Source: Enterococcus sp. BWB1-3 (GTDB lineage: Bacteria > Bacillota > Bacilli > Lactobacillales > Enterococcaceae). Taken from it: a DNA stretch of 64,000 bases. The position numbers were made by a program, and so were the translations under genes. The stretch is from assembly GCF_016745275.1 (NCBI RefSeq), contig NZ_JADOEP010000021.1:1-64000 (forward strand), given 5' to 3'. The notes under the pieces are model-generated. The model had not been told where the DNA came from and searched no databases. It saw nothing but the letters and a program-made list of their open reading frames with translations. Position 1 is the stretch's first letter, and each line of letters begins with the position of its first letter. Of the stretch, positions 8,414 to 17,030 are shown one piece after another.

Positions 8414-9520
8414 ATGCTAGATGATTTAAAAGTAAAAGTAGGGCCTCAATTTTATCAATATCATGAAGGGGCAATTGACTTTGTTCCAACCGTACTAAAC
8501 GAATATGCTGCGAAGAATGTTCTGATTGTACATGGAACAGTATCATGGGAAAAAGCACAGCCGAAAATGGGATTTTTAAATGATGATCGCTATAATTTTT
8601 CTTATCATCAATACACAGGAGAATGCAGTTATTTTGGGACAGATTTAATAGTTGAGATTGTAAAAAAAGAGCAAATTGATTTCATCATTGGTGTTGGCGG
8701 CGGAAAACTAACTGATCTGGTTGGTTATGCAGCACATGTATCAAATAGTAATTTTGGTGTAATACCGACTTTAGCCAGTAATTGCGCGCCTTGGACACCA
8801 CTATCAGTGATGTATAAAGAAACAGGAGAAGCAGAAGGCAAAACGGAGCATTATCTGAGACAAGCAGCTTTTCTAATAACAGATCCTGTGTTGGTTATTA
8901 ACTCACCAGTGGCATTTTTTATTGCTGGATTAGCAGATACGATTGCTAAATGGTATGAATCAGATGCTATTTTACAGCAAACTCATTTAAAAAAAGAGCC
9001 ATTTTTGCAATTAGCAGGCTACACAGCAGCGCTATGTAAGGACGCAATTGTGAAGGATTCGGCAAAAGCTATTCAGGATATGGAAAATCGTGAACTTTCC
9101 GACGAGTTTATTCGCTTATCAGAAATTGTTTTTGCCATTGCAGGAATGGTTGGCGGATTGGGCGATAAATATGCTAGGAATGCCGCTGCTCATGCAATGC
9201 ATGATGCGATGAGTAAATATATTCCTAAAAGTCATCAGTTTTTACATGGTGAAAAAGTAGCTTATGGTATTTTTTATCAGCTGGCAATCGAGAATAAATG
9301 GGCCTCAATCGATCAGCTGCTTCCATTTTATCAAGAGTTGGATTTACCAATGTCTTTACATCAGATGGGCATCTATCCTGAAGATGAAACAGTCATTGAT
9401 GCTATAGTTAAATTTATTGATTCAAAAGAAAAAGTTCATCTCATCCCGGTAACGATTACTGAAGATTTGTTAAAGGAATCAATTTATCAGTTGGAAGAAT
9501 ACATTAAAGGAAAGAGATAG
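8414..9520 (+). CDS. iron-containing alcohol dehydrogenase, glycerol-dehydrogenase-like
   Basis: The 368-aa protein belongs to the DHQ synthase/group III alcohol dehydrogenase fold. It has the nucleotide loop GVGGGKLTDLVGY (residues about 95-107), the segment ASNCAPWTPLSVMY, the GldA-like LADTIAKWYES, and the metal-ligand region with HAMHDAM and HGEKVAYGIFYQL. It starts 18 bp after the 2-hydroxyacid dehydrogenase, so the two are co-transcribed. It probably oxidises or reduces a hydroxyl group of a sugar-acid intermediate with NAD+. True substrate unknown. Confidence 0.85.
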   Translation: MLDDLKVKVGPQFYQYHEGAIDFVPTVLNEYAAKNVLIVHGTVSWEKAQPKMGFLNDDRYNFSYHQYTGECSYFGTDLIVEIVKKEQIDFIIGVGGGKLTDLVGYAAHVSNSNFGVIPTLASNCAPWTPLSVMYKETGEAEGKTEHYLRQAAFLITDPVLVINSPVAFFIAGLADTIAKWYESDAILQQTHLKKEPFLQLAGYTAALCKDAIVKDSAKAIQDMENRELSDEFIRLSEIVFAIAGMVGGLGDKYARNAAAHAMHDAMSKYIPKSHQFLHGEKVAYGIFYQLAIENKWASIDQLLPFYQELDLPMSLHQMGIYPEDETVIDAIVKFIDSKEKVHLIPVTITEDLLKESIYQLEEYIKGKR

Positions 9521-9533
9521 AGGAGGAGGACAT

Positions 9534-10376
9534 ATGGAAACATTAAGTGTAACGCAAAGTTTGTTAATAGCAGTGTGGACAGCAGCCGTTATGTCAAGAT
9601 GGCTTGGGGGAGGAGCAACATTAACGCTGCGCTTTTCACCATTGATGACAGGGCTTATTGTAGGGATTGTAATGGGGAATGTTCCTCAAGCGATGATTGT
9701 AACCGCATCACTTCAAATGATTTATATGGGTGTTTTCTCACCAGGAGGTTCAATGCCTGCCGAACCATCAATCGCAGCTGCGATTGCGGTGCCCGTTGCA
9801 TTGATGGGAAATTTGGCTCCAGAAGCGGCAATTGCAGTTGCTGTACCAGTTGGCCTTTTGGGAAGCTACTTGTACCAATTTAGATTCTTCATTAATACAT
9901 TTTTAGGAAAATACACCGATAAAGCAGTAGACGATTTGAATCCGAAAGCTATCTCACGTTCGATAATTGCTTATCCAACAATTGCATCATTTTTGTTATT
10001 CGTACCATTAGTATTTATTGCTCTTTATTTTGGAGCACCAGTTATTGCTGATGTAATCACTGCTTTAGAAGGAACTGTGGTTATTCACGTGTTGGAGGTT
10101 GTCGGCGGCGGCTTAGCTGCAATCGGGATTGCAACAACTGTTTATGTTATTGGTCGAAAAGACTATATGGTTTTCTTCTTCCTTGCATACTTCATGAGTA
10201 TCGTATTTAAATCATTAGAAGTAACAATGGTTACTTATGCAGTGTTTGGTATTTTAATCGCATTGATTTTCGTACAGTCTCAAAAAGGGAAAAATATACA
10301 GGCGGCAAGCAGCGACACAAGTGCAGCACCATCCTTTGATGGGGATGATGAAGATGATTACGATGACGGGTTCTAA
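9534..10376 (+). CDS. PTS mannose/fructose/sorbose-family EIIC
   Basis: This 280-aa integral membrane protein has the EIIC-Man pattern: WLGGGATLTLRFSPLMTGLIVGIVMGN, then YMGVFSPGGSMPAEPSIAAAIAVPVA, and several further hydrophobic segments. It ends in a very acidic tail (GDDEDDYDDGF). With EIID it forms the membrane channel. It starts 13 bp after the alcohol dehydrogenase, with GAGGAGGA as ribosome site. The mannose family also transports amino sugars and sugar acids, which fits the cluster. Confidence 0.93.
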   Translation: METLSVTQSLLIAVWTAAVMSRWLGGGATLTLRFSPLMTGLIVGIVMGNVPQAMIVTASLQMIYMGVFSPGGSMPAEPSIAAAIAVPVALMGNLAPEAAIAVAVPVGLLGSYLYQFRFFINTFLGKYTDKAVDDLNPKAISRSIIAYPTIASFLLFVPLVFIALYFGAPVIADVITALEGTVVIHVLEVVGGGLAAIGIATTVYVIGRKDYMVFFFLAYFMSIVFKSLEVTMVTYAVFGILIALIFVQSQKGKNIQAASSDTSAAPSFDGDDEDDYDDGF

Positions 10377-10515
10377 TTAATATGAGTCTAGCTTTTTGAG
10401 CTTCTTGCCAGTTTTTAGAAATTGAGAAAAGTGAAACAGAAAAAGCTGAGATCGCTTTGCTGAATTTCTTCTAGAATCAGCTGAGCCAAAAAGCGTTTTA
10501 ATAGGAGGGAAAAAA
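10377..10515 (+). other. structured spacer between EIIC and EIID genes
   Basis: A 139-bp gap in an otherwise tight operon. GCTTTTTGAGC near 10390 can pair with GAGCCAAAAAGC near 10485-10497, bringing the EIID ribosome site close to a long-range stem. It may affect mRNA processing or relative expression. Confidence 0.35.
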
Positions 10516-11373
10516 ATGACAGAGATAACAAAAAATACGAATCTTGCACCAGAAGAAATTACTAAGAAAGATGTTACAAAAGCTTATCTTAGATGGCATT
10601 TTGCAAATGAAATTCCGCACTCATTTGAACGTTATCTGGCCCCATCTTTGTTGTATGCGATGATGCCGATTTTGAGAAAATTATATAAAGATGATGATGC
10701 GTTGAAAGCTGCCTACAAGCGTCAGCTGTTGTTCTTTAATACACAGCTTAGCTGGGGTGGTGGTGTTATTACTGGGTTGATGTCATCCATGGAGCAACAA
10801 AGAGCGCAGGAAGAATATGAAGGCACAGAAGTGTTGATGCAGGATGATTTGATGTATAACACAAAGGCCGGTTTAATGGGTGCCTTAGCAGGAATTGGGG
10901 ATGCAATCGATTCAGGAACTGTTCAGTATATCTTTATTGCGATCGCTGTTCCTTGGGCTGAACAAGGAAGCGCATTAGGGGCATTATTCCCATTCGTCTT
11001 CTTTGCATTGTATCAGGTATTACTAGGAGTCTTCTTTGCTCGTCAAGCATTTTCAATGGGACGTAATGCAACAGGCTTAATGCAAAGCTCAGGTGTTCAA
11101 AACGCAATTGAAACATTGTCTGTTTTGGGATTGTTTATGATGGGAATTCTAGCCGGAAATTATGTAAAAGTTTCTTCAACCTTGCAGTTTAAGATTTCCG
11201 GGCGAGAGTTTGTTATTCAGGAAATACTCGATAAGATTATTCCAGGGATATTACCATTGGCAGTCGTAATGGGTGTGTACTGGTTCTATACGAAAAAAGG
11301 ACTAAAAGTAACGCAGGCATTGGTCTGGCTGACAGGTATTTTAATTGTATTGGCAGCAGTTGGAATCTTATAA
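10516..11373 (+). CDS. PTS mannose/fructose/sorbose-family EIID
   Basis: The 285-aa protein has EIID signatures: ITKKDVTKAYLRWHFANEIPHSFERY at the N-terminus, FFNTQLSWGGGVITGLMSSMEQQ, and GLMGALAGIGDAIDSGTVQYIF. Hydrophobic C-terminal segments anchor it in the membrane with EIIC. The start follows AGGAGGGAAAAAA. It is one of the two membrane subunits of the sugar-acid PTS. Confidence 0.94.
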   Translation: MTEITKNTNLAPEEITKKDVTKAYLRWHFANEIPHSFERYLAPSLLYAMMPILRKLYKDDDALKAAYKRQLLFFNTQLSWGGGVITGLMSSMEQQRAQEEYEGTEVLMQDDLMYNTKAGLMGALAGIGDAIDSGTVQYIFIAIAVPWAEQGSALGALFPFVFFALYQVLLGVFFARQAFSMGRNATGLMQSSGVQNAIETLSVLGLFMMGILAGNYVKVSSTLQFKISGREFVIQEILDKIIPGILPLAVVMGVYWFYTKKGLKVTQALVWLTGILIVLAAVGIL

Positions 11374-11399
11374 ATTAAAATAAAAGGAAGTGAATGGAA

Positions 11400-11906
11400 A
11401 TGGGCGTAATCAATTTAGCACGTGTTGATGAAAGACTGATTCATGGTCAAGTAATGGTTACATTATCACAAAAGAGCGGGGTAAATTCGATCTTTGTTGT
11501 AGATGATGTAGTGGCTAAAGACAAATTTATGCGTGATTTATATAAGAGCGCAGGAAGCCGTACTGGGCAAAAAACAATCGTTATCACTCCTGATAAGGCA
11601 AAGTTTTATTGGGATGAATATGAATTTAAAGATTACAATTGTATTTTGATTACTAAAACAGTCGGTGCTATTTACGATTTAGTAAAGCATGGTCTTCCTA
11701 TGAAAGAATTAAATATTGGAGGAATTGCTCAGAAAGATCCAGCGAAAGATATTTTGGTAACAAAGTCTGTTTATTTAAATAAAGAGGATGCTGAAAAATT
11801 AAAAGAATTGAATGAAAGCTACGGTGTGGAAAATATTTATTTCCAAGCAACACCATCAGCGCCTAAATCATCACTAAAAGAAGTGTTGGTGAAATTCAAT
11901 TTGTAA
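11400..11906 (+). CDS. PTS mannose/fructose/sorbose-family EIIB
   Basis: The 168-aa cytoplasmic phosphocarrier begins MGVINLARVDERLIHGQV, with His15 as the phosphorylated residue. I chose the ATG at 11400 because AAGGAAG lies nine bases upstream; the ATG at 11394 would be too close. EIIB takes phosphate from EIIA (encoded 1.1 kb downstream) and passes it to the substrate bound by IIC/IID. A strong terminator-like hairpin follows directly. Confidence 0.93.
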   Translation: MGVINLARVDERLIHGQVMVTLSQKSGVNSIFVVDDVVAKDKFMRDLYKSAGSRTGQKTIVITPDKAKFYWDEYEFKDYNCILITKTVGAIYDLVKHGLPMKELNIGGIAQKDPAKDILVTKSVYLNKEDAEKLKELNESYGVENIYFQATPSAPKSSLKEVLVKFNL

Positions 11907-11925
11907 TCTGATTTCTGTCAGTGAG

Positions 11926-11997
11926 AATTATCACTTCTGCTGAAAAAATGGAGACGGAGCGTTAACCTTTTAAAGCAGCTGTGATAATTTTTATTTT
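11926..11997 (+). terminator. internal terminator or attenuator within the PTS cluster
   Basis: AATTATCAC (11926-11934) pairs with GTGATAATT (11981-11989), supported by an inner CTGCT/AGCAG stem, and is followed by TTTATTTT. It stands between EIIB and the M28-like gene, so transcription of the last four genes may be reduced or start afresh. Confidence 0.6.
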
Positions 11998-12041
11998 AAA
12001 AGCTAGTAAAGTGAGATGGATGATGGGAAGTGATTGGCATT

Positions 12042-12920
12042 ATGGAACAAAACGAGCAGCTTAAAGACTGGATCTTTCGCTATCAGTATGTCTATCGCTT
12101 GAGACGTACTAATAAACAGAAACAAAGATTTCTTTCAGCATTGGCAGCAGATATAGTCAAAATACGTCAAGATATCCAAGTGATTGAATATAAGCAAAAT
12201 AAAAAATATGTTTCCAGTAATTTATACGTTGGGAATATTGAAACAGCTGACCGAATCATTTGCACGTATTATGATACCCCTCCACAGGGATTTGGTCCGT
12301 ATTATTTGTTTGACAGAAAAAAACAAAGTAAAGCTGTCACAAGCTTTATACTGGCAACATCTATTGCGAGCTTATTGATTGGATTACTGTTAACCGTTCT
12401 TTATATGCGGGTTTCCAATAATACATTTGATTTTGCTTCTTTCAATACATTGCTTATTATTTTAGGCTATGGTGTTTATTTTTACTTGCTTAGTAAAGTA
12501 GCTAAAGGTCTATCCAGCAGAAAAAATCTTATTCGCAATACTTCCTCTGTCTTATCATTATTAACACTTATACAAACGATAAAGGGAAATAAAATGGCTT
12601 TCGCTTTTGTAGATGAAGGCAGTTTTGGAGATATGGGTCTTGATGTCTTGAAAAGTTCTTGTAAAGCTTCAGCTAAAATTTATGCACTCGATTGTGTCGG
12701 TGCAGATACTGAACTGCATTTTATGGGTAATTTTACCAAAGAAGACAGACTGAAAGGGGTGACTGTTCACCAACCGTCAGACAATCAAGTGAGCTATTTA
12801 TTTGGAGCAAGAAATTCAATTGGGGATCATGAAAATGCCTATTATCTTAAAAAATCTGATTTGAAGAAAAAAGTGCTAAACCAGAAAAACTTGACGAAAA
12901 TAATAGAATTATTTAATTGA
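12042..12920 (+). CDS. membrane protein with a divergent M28 peptidase-like domain
   Basis: This 292-aa protein (a GTG start at 12030 is also possible) has no obvious named family. Residues about 70-78 read IICTYYDTP, and later come AFAFVDEGSFGDMG and IYALDCVG. That order resembles the HYD, EE-G and LDMVG blocks of M28 zinc aminopeptidases. Two or more membrane helices (about residues 100-165) are inserted between the first two blocks, where the M28 fold would hold its GADDN segment. The usual His and the Glu pair are replaced (YYD, DEG), so it may be inactive. It lies between EIIB and EIIA. Function unknown; the M28 relation is my reading of motifs. Confidence 0.6.
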   Translation: MEQNEQLKDWIFRYQYVYRLRRTNKQKQRFLSALAADIVKIRQDIQVIEYKQNKKYVSSNLYVGNIETADRIICTYYDTPPQGFGPYYLFDRKKQSKAVTSFILATSIASLLIGLLLTVLYMRVSNNTFDFASFNTLLIILGYGVYFYLLSKVAKGLSSRKNLIRNTSSVLSLLTLIQTIKGNKMAFAFVDEGSFGDMGLDVLKSSCKASAKIYALDCVGADTELHFMGNFTKEDRLKGVTVHQPSDNQVSYLFGARNSIGDHENAYYLKKSDLKKKVLNQKNLTKIIELFN

Positions 12921-13008
12921 TACTTCTCGTCTAACTTGTTTAGGTAAATAGAGGTGCTAAAGCAGTATTTGTGAAAATATATACTACTAGAAATAGGGAG
13001 GACATAAG

Positions 13009-13458
13009 ATGCTTGGGATTGTCATTGCAACACACGGTAAACTGAGTGACGGGCTAAAGGATTCAGCAGAAGTTATTATGGGCGCAACACAGAATATTGC
13101 GACAGTGAGTCTGAATCAGGGAGACGACATTCAGAAATTGGGACAGAAAATCAAACAAGCGGTTCAAGAGGTAAATCAGGGAGACGGCGTTGTTGTATTG
13201 GTCGATTTAGTTAGTGCCAGTCCATACAACCAGTCATTATTGATCATCAGTGAACTGGAAAGTGAGCTGCAACATTCGGTTCATGTTATAAGCGGAGCTA
13301 ATCTGCCGATGCTTTTGGAAGCAATCAATCATCAAATATTAGGTACAGCTGTTGATCAGGCAGCTCAAGCGATTGCTGAACAAGGAACAGGCAGTGTAAC
13401 TATCTGGCATGTGTCCATGGTAGATGAGAATGATGCCGAAGAGGATGATGATTTCTAA
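13009..13458 (+). CDS. PTS mannose/fructose/sorbose-family EIIA
   Basis: This 149-aa soluble protein begins [16 protein letters not shown], with His9 as phospho-acceptor from HPr. It has the family segments GDDIQKL and [15 protein letters not shown]. The acidic tail ([11 protein letters not shown]) resembles that of EIIC. The ribosome site is AGGGAGGA. It completes the four-part PTS, although its gene is separated from IIC-IID-IIB by the M28-like gene. Confidence 0.92.
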   Translation: MLGIVIATHGKLSDGLKDSAEVIMGATQNIATVSLNQGDDIQKLGQKIKQAVQEVNQGDGVVVLVDLVSASPYNQSLLIISELESELQHSVHVISGANLPMLLEAINHQILGTAVDQAAQAIAEQGTGSVTIWHVSMVDENDAEEDDDF

Positions 13459-13529
13459 AAATCTTGGAAAAGCTGACGGAGAAATCATTGAGGGCGGACT
13501 CAAAAAAATAAGTGAAGGATGATGCGTAG

Positions 13530-14594
13530 ATGAAATGGGGATTCAGATGGTATGGAGAAAAAGATTCCATTCCATTAAAAAATGTGAAGCAGATTCCCGG
13601 TATTAACGGTATTGTGGGAACTCTGCTGAACAAATTGCCGGGAGATATTTGGGAAGTAAATGAAATTCAAAAATTGAAGGATTCTGTAGAAGCTGGTGAT
13701 TTAGAGCTGCTTGGAATTGAAAGTGTAGCTATTCATGACGCAATCAAAGCAGGAACACCAGATCGGGATCAATACATCGACAATTATATACAAACCATTA
13801 GGAACTTATCTAAGTGTGGTGTGAACTTGATTTGTTATAGCTTCAAGCCAATATTTGGCTGGGCAAAAACAACTTTGTCCTATGAAAATAGTGACGGCAG
13901 TTATTCGCTTGTATATGATCAGTCAGTTGTAGATAAAATGCAGCCAAGTGAAATGTATACGTTAATTCACAGCCAATCCAAAGGGTTTAATTTACCTGGC
14001 TGGGAGGAAGAACGACTGAAAAAATTTGATGCCTTACTTAAAATTTATGAGGGTGTCACAGAAGAAGATTTGTTTGAAAATTTGAAATATTTCTTATTGA
14101 AGATTATTCCGGTTTGTGAAGAGATGGATGTTAAAATGGCCATTCATCCGGATGATCCGCCCTGGGAAATTTTCGGATTTCCAAGAATTACTAAAAATTT
14201 GGCAGACCTGCAAAGAATTATGGACATCGTTGATTCCCCTTATAATGGAATTACATTCTGTACGGGTTCTTTAGGAGCAGATCCGGCAAATGATTTAGTT
14301 GAGATGGTCCAGCAGATCGGTCATCGCATCAACTTTGTTCACTTCCGTAATGTTGGTTTTATGGGAGAAAGGAAATTTAAAGAGACTGCTCATTTGAGTA
14401 CAGAAGGCTCATTGGATATGTATGCGATCATGCAAGCGTTGATTGATGCTGGTTTTGATGGAGTGATTCGTCCTGATCATGGAAGAACTATCTGGGGTGA
14501 AATCGCAATGCCAGGCTATGGGCTATATGATCGTGCAATGGGGATCACATATATGCAGGGGTTGCACGAAGCAATTACGAAAGCCAAAAAATAA
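13530..14594 (+). CDS. uxuA: mannonate dehydratase
   Basis: This 354-aa protein shows the UxuA pattern: MKWGFRWYG at the start, VAIHDAIKAGTPDRDQYI, NLICYSFKPIFGWAKT, MAIHPDDPPWEIFGFPRI (metal-binding His region), and GVIRPDHGRTIWGE near the end. UxuA dehydrates D-mannonate to 2-keto-3-deoxygluconate using Mn2+ or Fe2+. The next gene is a KDPG/KHG-type aldolase. Since uptake is by a PTS, the true substrate here could carry phosphate; this is inferred. Confidence 0.9.
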   Translation: MKWGFRWYGEKDSIPLKNVKQIPGINGIVGTLLNKLPGDIWEVNEIQKLKDSVEAGDLELLGIESVAIHDAIKAGTPDRDQYIDNYIQTIRNLSKCGVNLICYSFKPIFGWAKTTLSYENSDGSYSLVYDQSVVDKMQPSEMYTLIHSQSKGFNLPGWEEERLKKFDALLKIYEGVTEEDLFENLKYFLLKIIPVCEEMDVKMAIHPDDPPWEIFGFPRITKNLADLQRIMDIVDSPYNGITFCTGSLGADPANDLVEMVQQIGHRINFVHFRNVGFMGERKFKETAHLSTEGSLDMYAIMQALIDAGFDGVIRPDHGRTIWGEIAMPGYGLYDRAMGITYMQGLHEAITKAKK

Positions 14595-14650
14595 GTGCTT
14601 GTATTATTGACTAACCTGCATGATAAATTTTTATAAGAAAGTGAGTAAAT

Positions 14651-15304
14651 ATGCTGGCAAATATGGATCATGAAATTTATAAGCAACTAGAAGAGGTAAA
14701 ATTGTTACCACTATACACAGCAACTGATTTAAGTTATTTAGACAAGCTGGAAGAGATTCTTGTGAATAATGATGTTCGTTTTATCGAAGTCACTTTTCGC
14801 AGTAATCTGGCTGCTGAAGCAATTAAAAAGTTAGCTGTGTCTGGTGAATTGGTAGTCGGAGCCGGTACAGTAAGAACTCTTCAAGAAGTTAAAATTGCGG
14901 TAGCCAACGGGGCGAAATTTGTTGTATCACCAGCAGTTGTTCCAGAGGTGATTGAATATTGTCTTAAACAAGACATTCCAGTATTTCCCGGAACAGCAAC
15001 TCCCGGTGATATTCAACGAGCTTTGGATTACGGGATTAAAGTCGTTAAATTTTTCCCGGCAGATATTTATGGCGGACTTAAAGCTATTAAAGCGTTGAGC
15101 GGTCCATTTTACGATGTGCGATTCCTGCCAACTGGCGGTATCGACAAATCAAACTTTATTGAATATCTCAATAGCAAACCAATAATAGGTGTGGGCGGCT
15201 CGTTCATTATCTCAGAAGCATTGATCAAAGAAGATAACGGCAAAACAGCAGACAGTACGCTGAAAGAGCTGGTTGATTTAATCAAAGCAAATAAAAATGT
15301 CTAG
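14651..15304 (+). CDS. KDPG/KHG-type 2-dehydro-3-deoxy-phosphogluconate aldolase
   Basis: The 217-aa class I aldolase has IEVTFRSNLAAEAI (catalytic Glu region), GAGTVRTLQEV, and the Schiff-base lysine in VVKFFPADIYGG (Lys133), then FLPTGGID and GVGGSFI for phosphate binding. It splits KDPG to pyruvate and glyceraldehyde 3-phosphate. It ends the sugar-acid cluster and is followed by a terminator. No KDG kinase is encoded in the cluster. An ATG at codon 5 is an alternative start. Confidence 0.9.
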   Translation: MLANMDHEIYKQLEEVKLLPLYTATDLSYLDKLEEILVNNDVRFIEVTFRSNLAAEAIKKLAVSGELVVGAGTVRTLQEVKIAVANGAKFVVSPAVVPEVIEYCLKQDIPVFPGTATPGDIQRALDYGIKVVKFFPADIYGGLKAIKALSGPFYDVRFLPTGGIDKSNFIEYLNSKPIIGVGGSFIISEALIKEDNGKTADSTLKELVDLIKANKNV

Positions 15305-15370
15305 ACTTAATTGAACAACCAAACTTGTTCGCCGACAAAAGGGCTTGAGACAAAAAAGCATAAAAAAATG

Positions 15371-15420
15371 AAACAGGGGGATTATTTGGATGGGTAAACC
15401 AAATGACCCTCTGTTTCTCG
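15371..15420 (+). terminator. Rho-independent terminator of the sugar-acid operon
   Basis: AAACAGGGGG (from 15371) pairs with CCCTCTGTTT (ending 15416), with an inner ATTTGG/CCAAAT stem. It lies 66 bp after the aldolase stop codon. The T-run is weak (TTTCTCGTTT). Confidence 0.65.
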
Positions 15421-15502
15421 TTTAAATAGATCAGGAGAGTATAAAATATTTTGTGTAAGTTCCAATGGTAAAACGAGATAAATAAACTAGGAGAAACAAA
15501 CC

Positions 15503-15628
15503 ATGAGTATGCTCTCTAGAGATCAAATCAAAGAAATGATTCAACACTATGATATTAAGACTACTGAAGACATAAAAGACGCATTTAAGGATATGTTTGG
15601 AGAAAAGGACCTGCAACAGTTTAATTAA
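15503..15628 (+). pseudogene. N-terminal fragment resembling an IS256-family transposase
   Basis: A 41-codon frame (MSMLSRDQIKEMIQHYDIKT...) with a good AGGAGA ribosome site ends at TAA 15626. The pattern of a helical start followed by TTEDIKDAFKDMF resembles the first 40 residues of IS256/mutator transposases, but no DDE part follows. It stands directly before an IS30 relic. A genuine small protein cannot be excluded. Confidence 0.45.
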
Positions 15629-15661
15629 CAGTCAGTTAGATTACTTATTTTACACTCTCTG

Positions 15662-15901
15662 TTTGCCCAAGGCTGGACACTTGATGTGATTATTAGCTGA
15701 GGAGCGGCAATTCCTATTTCTTGCTCTGTTAGAACGCTCTATTGCAAGTTCAAAGCCAATCAATTTGATGTCGCAACACTACCAATGAAAGGAAAACGAA
15801 AGCCTAACGGATATAAAGAGTGTCACGGAAAGCGAGCATTTAAATGTACTATTTTAGAAAGACTCACTGACTATCCTGAATTTCAACAAATGATAGTGTA
15901 A
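15662..15901 (+). pseudogene. IS30-family transposase relic
   Basis: One frame reads FAQGWTLDVIIS-stop-GAAIPISCSVRTLYCKF, then NQFDVATLPMKGKRKPNGYK and ERLTDYPEFQQ. This matches the middle of IS30-type transposases (the CSVRTLY...LPMKGKRKPNG block). There is an in-frame stop near residue 13, and neither the N-terminal HTH nor the DDE core is present. It is a dead fragment. Confidence 0.75.
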
Positions 15902-16054
15902 ACTCTTGGTTTTAAAGGAAGTTTGTCCGTTAAAACATGTTTGTTTTTTGCTTCTCTGGATTTTTCAAATGGGAAAGACAGTCAAGGGAATACTTTTAAT
16001 TATCCGAATAAAAAAATCCCCAAGCCTACTTTTTCAGACTCAGGGAGAGACTCT

Positions 16055-16216
16055 TTAATTTTCTACATTTCGTACATAATCATCGAAATACTGAATCAAA
16101 TCGGCTTTGATTTTCTGGTATTCTTCTTCAGTGTACTCTTTCTCCTCAATTTTGCCATTGAAAAAAGGGATTTTCAGTTCTTCTCTTAAGCGTTCTAGAA
16201 CATCCGTGTGATCCAT
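16055..16216 (-). CDS. small acidic hypothetical protein
   Basis: A 53-aa frame starts at 16216 after AAAGAGGTG (good spacing). It reads MDHTDVLERLREELKIPFF and continues with a charged helix ending FDDYVRNVEN. No domain was recognised. It follows the 120-aa gene on the same strand by about 30 bp, so the two are probably co-transcribed. Short, but the ribosome site and protein-like composition support it. Confidence 0.6.
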   Translation of the reverse strand: MDHTDVLERLREELKIPFFNGKIEEKEYTEEEYQKIKADLIQYFDDYVRNVEN

Positions 16217-16248
16217 TTCAGCACCTCTTTAATTATTATCAACTCTCA

Positions 16249-16611
16249 TTATAAGACATTGAACCAATTCGTCAACTCTTCAAATGAACTTTTCATCACA
16301 TCCAGCTTTTTATAAAGAAGTGCAATGTTTGTATCCTCATGAAGAAAGACCTGTTTCAGTTCAAAATAAAAATCTTCAAATGCATCGAAAAAAGGTTCCG
16401 TTTTATTCTGTGCAAGCGCCTCGTTACTGTAATAAAAAACCCGCACACTATGGAAATAAGTGAATACCTCATTGATATTAACTAAGATCCGTACGTCCGT
16501 TTCATCTGTACGAGGCTGGATGCTGATTAAATCATACAAAGCCAGACATTTGGTATGCGTTTCAGATAGGTACGATAAAAAGATTTCAATTTTTTCTTTT
16601 GTTGCTGCCAT
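16249..16611 (-). CDS. hypothetical helical protein
   Basis: The 120-aa protein (start 16611; GGAGGTG eight bases upstream, which itself overlaps the earlier in-frame ATG) begins MAATKEKIEIFLSYLSETHT. It appears wholly alpha-helical and soluble, rich in Phe, Tyr and acidic residues. I do not recognise a family. It forms a probable two-gene unit with the 53-aa gene downstream. Confidence 0.65.
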   Translation of the reverse strand: MAATKEKIEIFLSYLSETHTKCLALYDLISIQPRTDETDVRILVNINEVFTYFHSVRVFYYSNEALAQNKTEPFFDAFEDFYFELKQVFLHEDTNIALLYKKLDVMKSSFEELTNWFNVL

Positions 16612-16757
16612 CACAGACACCTCCATTTATTTTATTATAATAAAGATCGGCTGAATTGAGAAATAATAACTTGTCTGTGTTCCAAGGTATCGGAAAGAGC
16701 ATTCGCAGAACTTCATTACCGATTTGAAAACTGAAAGTCAAACAGTGCTGTGTTTAG

Positions 16758-16921
16758 CTAGTCACTGAAAGGCTTCATTGCTTTAAAAACATCTATACAG
16801 CTTTCAACTAGTTTTTTTTCCTGCGGCAATTCAAATGTCAGATCATACTGAACATGCCAGCTTTTGTATTTAGTATACGGATCAATGACTGTTCCTTTTT
16901 TTTTCTATCTGGCGGTTTCAT
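16758..16921 (-). pseudogene. small gene broken at a nine-base T tract
   Basis: On the minus strand ATG at 16921 opens MKPPDRKK. A shift within the T9 tract (16896-16904) would join it to GTVIDPYTKYKSWHVQYDL...MKPFSD ending at 16758. In the present sequence the second part has no start and the first runs into a stop. It is either a frameshifted small gene or the tail of a lost one. No ribosome site is visible at the ATG. Confidence 0.4.
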
Positions 16922-17030
16922 AGTAATAAAAAAACAAATTGACTTACTAGAGATTCTAAAGTAAGATTGTAAATAATATTTATAAAGTTGGTTTATAAAA
17001 TGTGATAAGGATAAATTGAGGTGAAATAAG

